NCBI RefSeq assembly: GCF_003934165.1
Contig: NZ_ML133510.1
Location: 177,999-241,998 of the forward strand
DNA from: Borborobacter arsenicus
GTDB lineage: Bacteria > Pseudomonadota > Alphaproteobacteria > Rhizobiales > Rhizobiaceae
Length of the DNA: 64,000 nucleotides
Direction of reading: 5' to 3'
Shown: positions 1 through 9,667 of the stretch, one piece after another
Numbering within the stretch: position 1 is the stretch's first letter
Layout: every line of letters begins with the position of its first letter
Position numbers and translations under genes: made by a program
The notes under the pieces: generated by a model
What the model was told of the DNA's origin: nothing
The model's input: only the letters and a program-made list of their open reading frames with translations
The model's database searches: none

Positions 1-2313
1 CATTTGCTGCATCATATCCTGCGCGCCCTTGCGCAGGGCTTCGAGCGCGCGGCCCTGCTCGCCGACCGCCCGCTCGCCTTCGCCCTGACCAAGCGCGCCT
101 TCCGCTTCACCCATGGCTTCGCCCGCCTCGCCGAAGCCTTCTCCCGGCTGGATGCCCAGGCCTTCGAGCCCCTTTTTCAGCCCTTCGAGATCGTCCTGGA
201 GCTGGCCTTGGCCTTCCTGCAGGCGCTTCATCGCCTCGGCAAATTCTTCAGGCGTCATCGGGCTGCCCTGCTGGCCCTGACCGGGCTGCTGGCCTTCTCC
301 CTGTTCGCCGAATTCCTCGCCGCGCTGCTGGTCTCCACGCTGCATCTGATCCATACGGAAGGTTTCGTTCATCATCTCCTGCTGGCGCCGCATGATCTCG
401 CCGAGCTTGTCCATCTGCTTGCGCATTTCGCTCTGGTCGCCATGCTGGCCGGGCTGTTGCTGGCGCCGGGCCTGAAGATTGTTCATCATGTCCTGAAGCT
501 GCGACAGCAACTCCTGCGCCTGCTCGCGATTTCCGGATTTGGCCAGGTTCTCGATCTGGTCCATCATGCGTTCAAGATCGCTCTGGCGCAGTTCCTGACC
601 GTTCTGCGGCATCTGGTCGGCAAGGTTCGGGTCCTTGGCCGCGCGCTCGGCATATTCGCGCAGGAAGTCCGCCATGGCCTCGCGAAGCTCCTTCATGAGC
701 TTGTCGATTTCCTCGTCGCTCGCACCATTTTCCAGTGCCTGCTTCAGGGCCTCCTGTGCCTGGCGCAGGCGTTTTTCGGCGTCCGAGAGCGATCCGTCCT
801 CGATTGCGAGCGCCATCTCCCAGAAATAGTCGGCGACCGAGCGCAACTCGTCGTCACTCGAGGCCATCTTGAGCTGCGAGCGGCCAGCCATCAGGCCGAG
901 GAAATGCGCCATGGACTTGATGGTGTCTTCCGGGCGAAGCGTGATGGCGTCGATCAATTCCAGCACATAGGGTTTCTGCTTGGCATCGAGCGCCAGGATG
1001 CGGCGATGCTCGACCACTGCCCTGGCCAGCGGGTTGGAGAACGGCCGCTCCGGCAGGGCGAAGGTCTTGGTCTCGCTCAGACCTTCCTGTCCTGCATCGT
1101 CGGTCACCTTTAGCCTCAGCGTGACGGTGCTGCCGGCCCAGGCATGTTCGGTGAGGTCGCGCGAAGCCTTCACTGCGCCATTCTTGCCGCGCCGGGGTAC
1201 GGTCAAGGGCATCTCCGGCGCCTTATAGAGCGGATGCGTATCTGCCCCCGGCTCCTCGGCAAGCGCAAACTCGGCTTCGGCCGAGGCTGCGCCATAATCG
1301 TCCGTGATTTCGTAATGAAGTTCGAGCGCGCCATTGACCGCGCGCTTGGGCTCTTCGGTGAAGCGGATTGTCGGCGCCTTGTCCGGGACTATCGTGAAAG
1401 CCCAGTTCTGCAATTCGCCGCTGCCCGACTGCAGGCTGAGCATGCCGTCATGGTCAAGCTTGTCGGCGAACTGGCGCGTCGAGAACTGCGGCCCTGTCGT
1501 TACAGGCTTTGCCGTCTCGCCGCTGGCCTTGGGGGTAATCTCGCGCACCATGCCCTTGGCGTCGGTAAAGGAAAGCGTTTCGTCTCCGGCACCTCCGGTG
1601 ACGCGCAGGGAAACTTCGCTGCCTTGCGGCACGGTAAAGCTCGCCGCCTGCTGGTTTTGGTCGGCCGTCAGCAGAATGGGCGCCTTGCCGGTATAGGAGG
1701 GCGGCGTCACCCAGGCATCGATGCGCGGCGGAATGGATTCGAATGCCGTGCCCATATGGAACGCATCGTCGAGCCGTCCGCCGAGCGGGCTGTGCGAAAA
1801 GGCGAAGGCCACGACGAGAAGCAATGCAGCTGCGGCGCGGAGGCCCCAGGGGTCACGTTCCGGCACCCGCGCCCGCGGCAAATCGCTGCCGAAGCCGCCG
1901 AGTTTTTCGGCCATGCGCCGTTGATGCTCACGCCACAGAGCCTCGGCAAACAGGCCGCCCTTGCCGCTCGGGCGATCGGTCTGCACCTGCACCGGCGTGT
2001 GCAGCATCTCATTGGCGCTTTCGATGCGCCGGTCGATTTCGGATGCGGAAGGGTGACGGTAAAAACGCAGCGGATAGAGCGCGGCAAGGACAGCGACGGC
2101 AAACAAAACGGCCAGGCCAAAGCGTGCCATATCCGGCAAAAGGCGAAATACACCGAGCCAGGACAGGCTGACGAACAGGCTGGCGATGACCAACAGCGGC
2201 AGCACCAGCGGCCAGCCGCGCTCCACCATCATGCTCGCCGCCGTCAGCAGCCGGATGCGGCCGAGGCGCCGGGCAAAGCCTTGATATGTGTTTTCTGCCG
2301 TCGGTTGCGTCAT
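1..2313 (-). CDS. TIGR02302/DUF4175 family envelope protein (3' end outside window)
   Basis: The reverse strand is open from an ATG at 2313 to the left edge (771 codons, no stop), so the C-terminus is missing. The N-terminus (MTQPTAENTYQGF) is followed by two hydrophobic segments at about residues 25-75, then a largely extracytoplasmic region. The last 300 visible residues are rich in Gln, Glu, Gly and Met (for example GEQGEGQQPGQGQQG) and look like coiled-coil or disordered sequence. Known: this architecture matches the roughly 850-residue TIGR02302/DUF4175 proteins of rhizobia, which lie next to lysA; their function is not established. It is the last gene of the lysA-side minus-strand run, 96 bp after lysA. 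Long open frames on the plus strand here are antisense artefacts of high GC. Confidence 0.85.
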   Translation of the reverse strand, partial: MTQPTAENTYQGFARRLGRIRLLTAASMMVERGWPLVLPLLVIASLFVSLSWLGVFRLLPDMARFGLAVLFAVAVLAALYPLRFYRHPSASEIDRRIESANEMLHTPVQVQTDRPSGKGGLFAEALWREHQRRMAEKLGGFGSDLPRARVPERDPWGLRAAAALLLVVAFAFSHSPLGGRLDDAFHMGTAFESIPPRIDAWVTPPSYTGKAPILLTADQNQQAASFTVPQGSEVSLRVTGGAGDETLSFTDAKGMVREITPKASGETAKPVTTGPQFSTRQFADKLDHDGMLSLQSGSGELQNWAFTIVPDKAPTIRFTEEPKRAVNGALELHYEITDDYGAASAEAEFALAEEPGADTHPLYKAPEMPLTVPRRGKNGAVKASRDLTEHAWAGSTVTLRLKVTDDAGQEGLSETKTFALPERPFSNPLARAVVEHRRILALDAKQKPYVLELIDAITLRPEDTIKSMAHFLGLMAGRSQLKMASSDDELRSVADYFWEMALAIEDGSLSDAEKRLRQAQEALKQALENGASDEEIDKLMKELREAMADFLREYAERAAKDPNLADQMPQNGQELRQSDLERMMDQIENLAKSGNREQAQELLSQLQDMMNNLQARRQQQPGQHGDQSEMRKQMDKLGEIMRRQQEMMNETFRMDQMQRGDQQRGEEFGEQGEGQQPGQGQQGSPMTPEEFAEAMKRLQEGQGQLQDDLEGLKKGLEGLGIQPGEGFGEAGEAMGEAEGALGQGEGERAVGEQGRALEALRKGAQDMMQQM

Positions 2314-2409
2314 CACCCTTTCCAGGCGGCGGCCACGCGAAGTCGCGGAATCCACCTTAAGAAGAATAGCAGCAATCGCGGCGAAGGCGAGGCGCTGGCG
2401 AAAACGTGA

Positions 2410-3675
2410 TCAGAGCCAGTCGGGGATCGAATCCAGCCCGATCAGTTCCTCATAGGTCGGGCGCGGGCGAACGATGTGGAATGCTTCGCCGTTGACCAAC
2501 ACCTCGGGAACGAGCAGGCGTGAATTGTAGGTGCCCGCCTGAACCGCGCCATAGGCGCCGGCAGTGCCGATGGCGATCAGGTCACCTTCTTTCATCCGTG
2601 GCAGGTCACGGTCGAGCCCGAGATAGTCGCCGGTCTCGCAGACCGGGCCGACAACATCGACCTTCATGCGTTTGCCATCCGGGTCGGGTTGGACGACAGG
2701 ACGGATGTCGTGGAAGGCGTCATAGAGCGTCGGGCGCACGAGGTCGTTCATGGCCGCATCGACGATGAGGAAATTCCTGGCGTCGCCTTCCTTCAGATAG
2801 ATCACCTGCGAGACCAATATGCCGGCATTGCCGGCGATCATCCGGCCGGGCTCGAACATGACCTTGAGGCCAAGCTTGGCGACATGCTTGCGCACGATCT
2901 GCGCATAGGCGTCGGGCAGCGGCGGAGGATCGTTGTCGAGCCGGTAGGGAATGCCAAGGCCGCCGCCGAGATCGACATGTTCGATGGCGTGGCCGTCGGC
3001 ACGCAGCGTGTCCACAAGCTGCGCCAGGAGGGCGAAGGCATCGTCAAAAGGCTGCAGATCGGTGATCTGGCTGCCGATATGCATGTCAATGCCGGTGACT
3101 TTCAGGCCGGGCAGGCTGGCTGCACGCGCATAGACCTGCCTTGCGCGCTGCCAGGCGATGCCGAACTTGTTTTCGGCCTTGCCGGTGGAAATCTTCCTGT
3201 GGGTCCTGGCGTCGACATCCGGGTTGATGCGCAGCGACACCGGCGCGGTCCTGCCTGATGCAACCGCACGCGCCGAAAGCATTTCGAGTTCAGGTTCGGA
3301 TTCGACATTGAAGCACAGGATGCGGGCTTCCAGGGCAAGGTCCATCTCGCGTGCGGTCTTGCCGACGCCGGAAAACAGGATCTTGTTGGCCGGAATGCCG
3401 GCTGCGAGCGCGCGCCGCAATTCGCCTTCCGAAACCACATCGGCGCCGGCGCCGAGCTTTGCCAGCGTCTTCAGCACGGCCTGGTTGGAATTGGCCTTCA
3501 TGGCATAGCAGACGAGCGTGTCCAGATCGGCAAACGCCTCGCTGAAGACACGGAAATGCCGTGTCAGCGTTGCCGTGGAGTAGCAATAGAACGGTGTGCC
3601 GACCGCGGCTGCGATTTCCGGCAGGGCGACATCTTCGGCATGCAGCACGCCGTCACGATATTGGAAATGGTTCAC
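2410..3675 (-). CDS. lysA: Diaminopimelate decarboxylase
   Basis: Decarboxylates meso-diaminopimelate to L-lysine, the last step of lysine synthesis, using PLP. The 421-residue product has the family's usual length. The PLP lysine lies in CYAMKANSN (K60), the glycine-rich phosphate-binding region follows HIGSQ, and the catalytic Cys is in GPVCETGD; the late AGAYGAVQAGTYNSR segment supplies the substrate-contacting Tyr. The start (MNHFQYRDG) is the normal family start. It lies downstream of argH and the small lipoprotein gene, an order typical of rhizobia, and is probably cotranscribed with them. Confidence 0.97.
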   Translation of the reverse strand: MNHFQYRDGVLHAEDVALPEIAAAVGTPFYCYSTATLTRHFRVFSEAFADLDTLVCYAMKANSNQAVLKTLAKLGAGADVVSEGELRRALAAGIPANKILFSGVGKTAREMDLALEARILCFNVESEPELEMLSARAVASGRTAPVSLRINPDVDARTHRKISTGKAENKFGIAWQRARQVYARAASLPGLKVTGIDMHIGSQITDLQPFDDAFALLAQLVDTLRADGHAIEHVDLGGGLGIPYRLDNDPPPLPDAYAQIVRKHVAKLGLKVMFEPGRMIAGNAGILVSQVIYLKEGDARNFLIVDAAMNDLVRPTLYDAFHDIRPVVQPDPDGKRMKVDVVGPVCETGDYLGLDRDLPRMKEGDLIAIGTAGAYGAVQAGTYNSRLLVPEVLVNGEAFHIVRPRPTYEELIGLDSIPDWL

Positions 3676-3723
3676 GTTTTTTCGCCTTGGATCGCCGACG
3701 GGTCACGCCGGCATTTGACTGGC

Positions 3724-3933
3724 TCAGAGCAGCGGATCGAGCAGGAACGGTTTGTCGGCGACAGGTTTTTCCGGCGCTGGCGGCACCGGCTCGCCAGCCT
3801 TCTCGGCTTCCTTACGCGCATCCACCGCCGCCTGATAGGGTGTGTCGAGACCCGATTTTCGCCCACAGGCCGTGGTCACGACGCCAAGTGCTGCCAGAAG
3901 CACAAGCGTGGTGAAAAATCTGCTGCCGGTCAT
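3724..3933 (-). CDS. lptM: Small LptM-like lipoprotein
   Basis: A 69-residue peptide starting MTGSRFFTTLVLLAALG, with a hydrophobic signal segment ending at VTTAC; the Cys is the likely lipidation site, although the -3 residue is Thr rather than Leu, so the lipobox is weak. The mature part is short and Pro/Lys/Glu-rich (PVPPAPEKPVADKP). Known: a tiny lipoprotein (LptM/YifL type) is found between argH and lysA in many proteobacteria and helps LptD maturation in E. coli; assigning that role here is inference from position. The frame extends upstream to 4017, but GGACGG sits 9 nt before the ATG at 3933 and directly abuts the ATG at 3942, so 3933 is preferred. Confidence 0.75.
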   Translation of the reverse strand: MTGSRFFTTLVLLAALGVVTTACGRKSGLDTPYQAAVDARKEAEKAGEPVPPAPEKPVADKPFLLDPLL

Positions 3934-4013
3934 GCCTGCCATCCGTCCGAGAAATCGTTGCCTGCTTCTACCCAAAATTTGCGCCCATTGCATCCGGCAA
4001 ATGGGCGCGGTCC

Positions 4014-5414
4014 TCATGCCTTGAGAATGCGTTTCTTCCAGTAGCGGATTTGCCGGCGAACCTCGCTGGGGGCCGTCCCACCATAAGAAGTGCGGCTCTT
4101 CACCGAATTCTGCACGGATAGCACCGAAAACACGTCCCTGGTGATGCCGGAATGGATCGATTGCAGATCCTCAAGCGCAAGCTTCTCCAGCCCCACCTTC
4201 TTGCTTTCGGCCAGCGCCACTGCCCGGCCAGTGACATGATGAGCCTCGCGGAAGGGCAGGCCGAGCGTGCGCACCAGCCAGTCGGCAAGGTCGGTGGCGG
4301 TGGAATAGCCGGAACCGGCCGCTTTCTTCATGGCCTCGACATTGATCTCCATGTCGCCGACCATGCCGGTCATGGCGGCCAGCATCAGGTCCAGCGTTTC
4401 GGCCGTGTCGAACACGGCTTCCTTGTCTTCCTGCATGTCCTTCGAATAGGTCAGCGGCAGGCCTTTCATCACCGTCAGCAGGCCGACCAGATGGCCGTTG
4501 ATGCGGCCGGTCTTGGCGCGCACCAGTTCGGCGGCGTCGGGGTTCTTCTTCTGCGGCATGATGGAAGAGCCGGTCGAGAAGCTGTCGGAAAGCCGGATGA
4601 AGCCGAATTGCGGCGTCGACCAGATGACGATCTCCTCGGCAAGCCGCGACAGATGGGTGGCGCAGATTGCGGCAATGGACAGGAATTCCAGCGCGAAGTC
4701 GCGGTCGGATACGCTGTCGAGCGAATTGCGGGTCGGCTCGCGGAAGCCGAGCGCCTTGGCGGTGCGGGCGCGCACGATGGGAAAGCCGGTGCCGGCAAGG
4801 GCAGCCGCGCCCAGCGGGCTTTCATCCATGCGCTCCAGCGCGTCGCGGACGCGTGAAAGGTCACGGCCGAACATTTCGACATAGGCCATGCAGTGATGGC
4901 CGAAGGTCACCGGCTGCGCCGTCTGCATATGGGTGAAGCCCGGCATGACGGTGGCGGCATGTTCCTCGGCGCGCTTCAGGAATGCTTCGATCAGCCCCTT
5001 CAGAGCCTGCGCAACCCGCAGCATCTCGTCCTTGACCCACAGGCGGAAATCGACGGCGACCTGGTCGTTGCGCGAGCGCGCGGTGTGCAGGCGGCCGGCG
5101 GCGGGGCCGATCAACTCGGCAAGCCGCGCCTCGATATTCATATGGATGTCTTCAAGCCGGGCGGAGAATTCGAACGCACCGCTTTCGATCTCTCGCAGGA
5201 TCGTGTTCAGCCCGTGAGCGATTTTTTCTTGATCTTTTTCTTCGATGATGCCCGTTTCGGCAAGCATTTCGGAATGGGCGATAGAACCGCGAATGTCCTG
5301 GGCGTAGAGTTTTTTGTCGAAGCCGATCGAGGCGTTGATCGCCTCCATGATCGCCGCCGGACCCGAGGCAAAACGTCCGCCCCACATCGCATTGCTGGCC
5401 TTCTTGTCGCTCAT
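4014..5414 (-). CDS. argH: Argininosuccinate lyase
   Basis: Cleaves argininosuccinate to arginine and fumarate. The 466-residue protein carries the fumarase/aspartase superfamily signature [12 protein letters not shown] and the substrate-binding stretch TARSRNDQ, and spans the normal length. The frame is open for another 54 codons upstream, but those residues are not family-like; [15 protein letters not shown] at 5414 is the characteristic start. It is divergent from tlpA across only 30 bp, so the two promoters must overlap or lie inside the opposing gene starts. Downstream are the lipoprotein gene and lysA. Confidence 0.97.
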   Translation of the reverse strand: MSDKKASNAMWGGRFASGPAAIMEAINASIGFDKKLYAQDIRGSIAHSEMLAETGIIEEKDQEKIAHGLNTILREIESGAFEFSARLEDIHMNIEARLAELIGPAAGRLHTARSRNDQVAVDFRLWVKDEMLRVAQALKGLIEAFLKRAEEHAATVMPGFTHMQTAQPVTFGHHCMAYVEMFGRDLSRVRDALERMDESPLGAAALAGTGFPIVRARTAKALGFREPTRNSLDSVSDRDFALEFLSIAAICATHLSRLAEEIVIWSTPQFGFIRLSDSFSTGSSIMPQKKNPDAAELVRAKTGRINGHLVGLLTVMKGLPLTYSKDMQEDKEAVFDTAETLDLMLAAMTGMVGDMEINVEAMKKAAGSGYSTATDLADWLVRTLGLPFREAHHVTGRAVALAESKKVGLEKLALEDLQSIHSGITRDVFSVLSVQNSVKSRTSYGGTAPSEVRRQIRYWKKRILKA

Positions 5415-5444
5415 CGTGATAACCGGGCTCCGGAGAAAAAATGA

Positions 5445-6155
5445 ATGGCTGACGGAAAGAAACTCATACCGACCGGGCGCCTGCTGGTCATGGCTGCCAT
5501 TGCCGGGGCACTTGCCGGTGCCGTGGCGGTATATGCCAGCATCACCCTTTCTGGCAACAACGGTGCCCCGCAGCAACCGGCAGTCACCGCAAGCGGCGCC
5601 GATGCCGCTTCGTGCGAGGCCAAGGCCGACAAGGCCAAGACGGTGGCCGATGCGGCTACCGGCCAGGTTGCGGCGATGCTGCCGGCAAATCCCCCGCGGT
5701 CACTCAAGGCGCTCGCGTTCAACGCGCCCGACGGCAAGCCGATGAGCCTTGCCGATCGTGAGGGCAAGACGCTGCTGGTCAATCTCTGGGCCACCTGGTG
5801 TGCGCCGTGCCGGGCCGAGATGCCGGCGCTGAACACGCTGCAGAAGGAGATGGGCAGCGACAAATTCGAAGTGGTGGCGGTCAATGTCGATACCGGCGAC
5901 GATGAGAAGCCGAAGAAATTCCTTGCCGAGATCGGCGTCGATGCGCTCGGCTTCTATCGCGACAATACGCTCGACCTGTTCAATGAGCTGAAGAAGCGGG
6001 GCCTTGCGCTCGGCCTTCCGGTAACTTTGCTGGTCGACGGCGATGGCTGTCTGCTGGCCAATATGAATGGCCCCGCAGAATGGGCAGGCAAGGATGCGAA
6101 ACATCTGATCGAAACGGCTCTCGACCAGGCGGCCGACGCGACGCCGGGTACTTAG
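5445..6155 (+). CDS. tlpA: TlpA-family thiol:disulfide interchange protein
   Basis: Membrane-anchored periplasmic thioredoxin-like reductant, used in cytochrome c or cytochrome oxidase (CuA) maturation. The 236-residue product has an N-terminal anchor (about residues 11-35), a linker, then a thioredoxin fold with WCAPC at residues 118-122 and the cis-Pro in GLPVTLL. CGGAG at 5431-5435 precedes the ATG at 5445 by 9 nt. An ATG 4 nt earlier (5441) is out of frame and closes after three codons. It is divergent from argH, the usual rhizobial arrangement. Being TlpA rather than CcmG is judged from context and the lack of ccm neighbours. Confidence 0.9.
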   Translation: MADGKKLIPTGRLLVMAAIAGALAGAVAVYASITLSGNNGAPQQPAVTASGADAASCEAKADKAKTVADAATGQVAAMLPANPPRSLKALAFNAPDGKPMSLADREGKTLLVNLWATWCAPCRAEMPALNTLQKEMGSDKFEVVAVNVDTGDDEKPKKFLAEIGVDALGFYRDNTLDLFNELKKRGLALGLPVTLLVDGDGCLLANMNGPAEWAGKDAKHLIETALDQAADATPGT

Positions 6156-6321
6156 CCGGGGCCTATTCGCATCCGATTTCGCTGCCGCGTTAAAACGAAT
6201 GCGACACGAAATAAAGACGAAATTCATGCAATGGCAACAAAACCATTGTCCCGCTGTCACATTCCATCGATACTCCCGTTGCGAGATTTAGCTCTTGGCC
6301 AATCACGAACGGGAGAAAGAC

Positions 6322-7632
6322 ATGAAAATTCAATACGTTGCGACGGGAATTGCCGCGACATTCACCCTTCTTTCGACCTCCAGCGCATTCGCCGTCACCG
6401 AGATTTCATGGTGGCACGCCATGACAGGCGCGAATAATGAAGTCGTTGAAACGCTGTCCAAGGAGTTCAATGAAAGCCAGAGCGAATATAAAATCGTTCC
6501 GGTTTTCAAAGGTACTTATCCCGAGGCGTTGAACGCCGGTATTGCCGCCTTCCGCGCCAAGCAGCCGCCGCATATCCTGCAGGTGTTCGATGTCGGCACG
6601 GGCGTGATGATGGCGGCCGAGGGTGCCGTGAAGCCGGTTGCCGAAATCCTGTCCATGGGCGGCTCCACCTTTGACAAGAGCCAGTATCTGCCGGGCATCG
6701 TCGCCTATTATTCGAAGCCTGACGGCACCATGCTGTCATTCCCCTATAATTCGTCCTCGCCGATCCTCTATTACAACAAGGACATTTTCCAGAAGGCCGG
6801 GCTCGATGTGGACAACCCGCCCAAGACCTGGCCGGAGGTCTGGGAAGCGGCCAAGAAGATCAAGACCAGCGGTGCAGCTTCCTGCGGCTACACCTCGACC
6901 TGGCTGACCTGGATCCACACCGAGAATTTTGCGGCCTGGAACAACCTGCAATATGGCACGCAAGAGAATGGTCTCGCTGGCACCGATGTTGAATTGAAGA
7001 TCAACTCGCCGGTCTTCGTGAAGCATTTCCAGGAACTGGCCGATCTCGCCAAGGACGGTACGTTCAAATATGGTGGCCGCACTTCCGAGGCCAAGCAGGT
7101 CTTCCTATCGGGCGAATGTGGCATCCTCACCGAATCCTCCGGCGGGTTGGGTGACATCGTCAAATCCGGCATGAATTACGGCATCGGCCAGCTTCCTTAC
7201 GAGCCGACGGCGGAGGGTGCACCGCAGAACACCATTCCGGGCGGCGCCAGCCTGTGGGTGTTTGGCGGCAAGTCCGACGAGGAATACAAGGGCGTGGCGG
7301 CCTTCTTCCAGTTCCTGTCGCAAACCGAAATCCAGGCGCGCCTGCACCAGGTGTCGGGCTATCTGCCGGTGACGATGGCGGCCTATGAGGAAACCAAGAA
7401 GTCCGGCTTCTACGAGAAGAATCCCGGTCGCGAAACGCCTATCCAGCAGATGATGGGCAAGGAGCCGACCGAGAATTCAAAGGGCGTTCGCCTCGTCAAC
7501 CTGCCGCAGGTCCGCGACATCCAGAACGAGGAATATGAGAAGATGCTGGCCGGCGAACAGACGGCACAGCAGGCGCTCGACAATGCCGTTTCCCGCGGCA
7601 ATGCTGCGATCCAGCAGGCCATCGGCAACTAA
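6322..7632 (+). CDS. ugpB: sn-Glycerol-3-phosphate ABC transporter, periplasmic binding protein
   Basis: Captures glycerol-3-phosphate or glycerophosphodiesters in the periplasm for the UgpAEC importer. The 436-residue precursor has a classical signal peptide (MKIQYVATGIAATFTLL, cleavage near SAFA-VTE) and a family 1 extracellular solute-binding fold, with the UgpB-like start WWHAMTGANNE and the segment SFPYNSSSPILYYNKD. The RBS GGGAGAAAGA precedes the ATG at 6322; an in-frame TTG at 6295 is less likely. It is first in the ugpBAEC operon. The upstream 166 bp contains no convincing Pho box pair. Confidence 0.95.
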   Translation: MKIQYVATGIAATFTLLSTSSAFAVTEISWWHAMTGANNEVVETLSKEFNESQSEYKIVPVFKGTYPEALNAGIAAFRAKQPPHILQVFDVGTGVMMAAEGAVKPVAEILSMGGSTFDKSQYLPGIVAYYSKPDGTMLSFPYNSSSPILYYNKDIFQKAGLDVDNPPKTWPEVWEAAKKIKTSGAASCGYTSTWLTWIHTENFAAWNNLQYGTQENGLAGTDVELKINSPVFVKHFQELADLAKDGTFKYGGRTSEAKQVFLSGECGILTESSGGLGDIVKSGMNYGIGQLPYEPTAEGAPQNTIPGGASLWVFGGKSDEEYKGVAAFFQFLSQTEIQARLHQVSGYLPVTMAAYEETKKSGFYEKNPGRETPIQQMMGKEPTENSKGVRLVNLPQVRDIQNEEYEKMLAGEQTAQQALDNAVSRGNAAIQQAIGN

Positions 7633-7654
7633 ATAGCAACACACAAGGTAGACC

Positions 7655-7672
7655 ATGGCCATCCGCATGTGA
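7655..7672 (+). promoter_or_regulatory. Five-codon leader ORF in frame with ugpA (ATG ... TGA)
   Basis: An AAGG Shine-Dalgarno at 7645-7648 stands 6 nt before ATG GCC ATC CGC ATG TGA. The leader is in the same frame as ugpA, and the TGA at 7670-7672 is followed by in-frame GTG (7676) and ATG (7682), neither of which has its own good RBS. This looks like either a nonsense mutation that shortened ugpA or a leader used for translational re-initiation. It is seen directly in the sequence; the role is inferred. Confidence 0.5.
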
Positions 7673-7681
7673 ACCGTGCGG

Positions 7682-8596
7682 ATGGCGCTCTCGTTCAGGC
7701 GGAGGAAATCCCTGTCACCACGTGTCGTCTTTCCCAACCGGATTCTGCCCTATCTGCTGGTCGCCCCGCAGCTTGCGATCACGGCGGTGTTCTTCTACTG
7801 GCCGGCGAGCCAGGCGCTCTATCAATCTGCGCTGCGTGAGGACCCGTTCGGCCTGAGTTCGAAATTCGTCTGGTTCGACAATTTCGTCCGCGTGCTGTCC
7901 GACCCGAATTATGTCAATTCGGTCCAGGTCACGGCGGTGTTTTCATTGGCCACGGCCTTGGTTGCCATGGCAGTGGCGCTATTGCTGGCGGTCATGGCCG
8001 ACAAGGTCATTCGCGGGCGCGGCATCTATCGCACGCTGATGATCTGGCCTTATGCCGTTGCTCCGGCAATCGCCGGCATGCTGTGGCTGTTCCTGTTCAA
8101 TCCCTCGATCGGCACGCTGGCCTATGGGCTGCGCTGGCTCGGCATCGCCTGGAATCCGCTGCTCGATGGCGGCGATGCGATGGTCCTCGTCGTCGCGGCC
8201 GCGGCCTGGAAGCAGATCAGCTATAATTTCCTGTTCTTCGTTGCCGGGCTGCAGGCAATCCCGAAAACCCTGATCGAGGCGGCAGCCATTGACGGCGCCG
8301 GTGAAACCAAGCGTTTCTGGACCATCATCTTCCCGCTGCTCGCGCCGACCACGTTTTTCCTCCTCGTCATCAACACGACCTACGCCTTCTTCGACACGTT
8401 CGGCATCATCCATGCCGTGACCGGCGGCGGGCCGGGCAAGGCCACCGAAACACTGGTCTACAAGGTCTACAATGACGGCTTCGTCAATCTGATCCTGGGC
8501 GACTCAGCGGCCCAGTCGGTGATCCTGATGGCCATCGTCATTGCGCTCACCGCCTTCCAGTTCCGCTTCGTGGAAAGGAAGGTGCATTATGGGTGA
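7682..8596 (+). CDS. ugpA: sn-Glycerol-3-phosphate ABC transporter permease UgpA
   Basis: Inner-membrane permease of the Ugp importer. The 304-residue product has about six TM helices and the binding-protein-dependent transport EAA loop ([21 protein letters not shown]). The conserved body starts at [16 protein letters not shown]; before it is an unusual basic extension ([17 protein letters not shown]). The start is uncertain: ATG 7682 and GTG 7676 both lack a clear RBS, while a strong RBS and ATG lie upstream at 7655 in the same frame but are cut off by TGA at 7670. Translation may depend on re-initiation. It sits between ugpB and ugpE, but a 218-bp gap with an inverted repeat separates it from ugpE. 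Confidence 0.93.
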   Translation: MALSFRRRKSLSPRVVFPNRILPYLLVAPQLAITAVFFYWPASQALYQSALREDPFGLSSKFVWFDNFVRVLSDPNYVNSVQVTAVFSLATALVAMAVALLLAVMADKVIRGRGIYRTLMIWPYAVAPAIAGMLWLFLFNPSIGTLAYGLRWLGIAWNPLLDGGDAMVLVVAAAAWKQISYNFLFFVAGLQAIPKTLIEAAAIDGAGETKRFWTIIFPLLAPTTFFLLVINTTYAFFDTFGIIHAVTGGGPGKATETLVYKVYNDGFVNLILGDSAAQSVILMAIVIALTAFQFRFVERKVHYG

Positions 8597-8630
8597 GCTT
8601 GTTTCTTTGAAGGGCTTGGCCGGCCTTATA

Positions 8631-8767
8631 CCCCCACCCCTGACCCCTCCCCACAAGGGGGAGGGGGACGATGTTGTCGCCATTGCCACTAACAACGGTA
8701 AAGGTTGGCGTCAGACTGTCATGCAGCAATGTTCCCTCCCCCTTGTGGGGAGGGGTTAGGGGTGGGG
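8631..8767. repeat. Large inverted repeat (REP/MITE-like) inside the ugp operon
   Basis: Two arms of about 36 nt, C-rich at 8631-8668 and G-rich at 8732-8767, are inverse complements with a single internal mismatch (CTGACCCC versus CTAACCCC) and enclose about 63 nt of non-repeat sequence. Each arm also contains its own short palindrome (CCCCTCCCC-ACAA-GGGGGAGGGG). Known: similar CCCCACCCCTAACCCCTCCCC elements are common between genes in Mesorhizobium-like genomes. In mRNA this would fold into a very stable hairpin between ugpA and ugpE. Mobility or function is inference. Confidence 0.85.
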
Positions 8768-8814
8768 GTGATTTCAAACGCAATTGCGTTGCCCTCAAGG
8801 AGGGAGGAAACCGC

Positions 8815-9663
8815 ATGATCGGCTCGTCCCCCCTTCGCAGGGTGATTGCGCATCTCCTGCTGGTCGTCGGCATCCTGATCGTCGTCTTCCCGATCTACTA
8901 TACCTTCGTCGCCTCCACGCATTCGCTGCAGACGATCCTGCGTCCGCCGCTGCCGCTGCTGCCCGGCGATCGCTTCATCGAAAACTACTCGACTGCGCTG
9001 TTCGGCGGCGTCGGCCGCATCGGCGGGGTGCCGGTCAGCACGCTGCTCATCAACACGACGGTGATGGCGCTCGGCATCGCCATCGGCAAGATCGTCATTT
9101 CAATTCTTTCGGCCTATGCCATCGTGTTCTTCCGCTTCCCGCTGCGGATGACGTTCTTCTGGCTGATCTTCATCACGCTAATGCTGCCGGTCGAGGTTCG
9201 CATATTGCCAACCTACAAGGTGATGGTCGATCTCGGCCTGATCGACACCTATGCCGGTCTCATCGTTCCGATCATCGCTTCGGCGACCGCGACACTGCTG
9301 TTCCGCCAGTTCTTCCTCACCATTCCCGGCGAACTGGTCGAGGCGGCGCGTGTCGATGGCGCGGGGCCGTTCCGTTTCTTCAAGGATATACTGCTGCCGC
9401 TGTCGCGCACCAATATCGCGGCCCTGTTTGTGATCCTCTTCATCTATGGCTGGACGCAATATCTGTGGCCGCTGCTGGTGACCAACCGTAACGACATGAA
9501 CACGATCGTCATTGCGCTGCGCAAGATGATCTCCTTTGCGGATGCGGATACCGAATGGCATCTGGTGATGGTCACTTCGATGCTGGCCATCGTGCCGCCA
9601 ATCGTGGTGGTGCTTCTGATGCAGCGCTGGTTCGTGAAGGGCCTGGTCGAGACGGAGAAATGA
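8815..9663 (+). CDS. ugpE: sn-Glycerol-3-phosphate ABC transporter permease UgpE
   Basis: Second inner-membrane permease of the Ugp importer, 282 residues, about six TM helices, with the MalG-type EAA motif ([21 protein letters not shown] spans about residues 180-200). AGGGAGGAAA precedes the ATG at 8815. The frame is open back to 8671, but that extension translates the repeat and is not protein-like. The stop is only 4 nt before ugpC. This completes a UgpA/UgpE heterodimer in the normal B-A-E-C order. Confidence 0.95.
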   Translation: MIGSSPLRRVIAHLLLVVGILIVVFPIYYTFVASTHSLQTILRPPLPLLPGDRFIENYSTALFGGVGRIGGVPVSTLLINTTVMALGIAIGKIVISILSAYAIVFFRFPLRMTFFWLIFITLMLPVEVRILPTYKVMVDLGLIDTYAGLIVPIIASATATLLFRQFFLTIPGELVEAARVDGAGPFRFFKDILLPLSRTNIAALFVILFIYGWTQYLWPLLVTNRNDMNTIVIALRKMISFADADTEWHLVMVTSMLAIVPPIVVVLLMQRWFVKGLVETEK

Positions 9664-9667
9664 GCGC

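Noticed and set aside
4014..5576. A longer ArgH starting at 5576
   Set aside because: The extra 54 residues overlap the divergent tlpA gene and are unlike any ArgH; MSDKKASN at 5414 is the family start.
6243..6270. Possible PhoB box before ugpB (a CTGTCAC half site at 6254-6260)
   Set aside because: The second half site 11 bp away is not recognisable, so only one half matches; this is below what I would call a Pho box.
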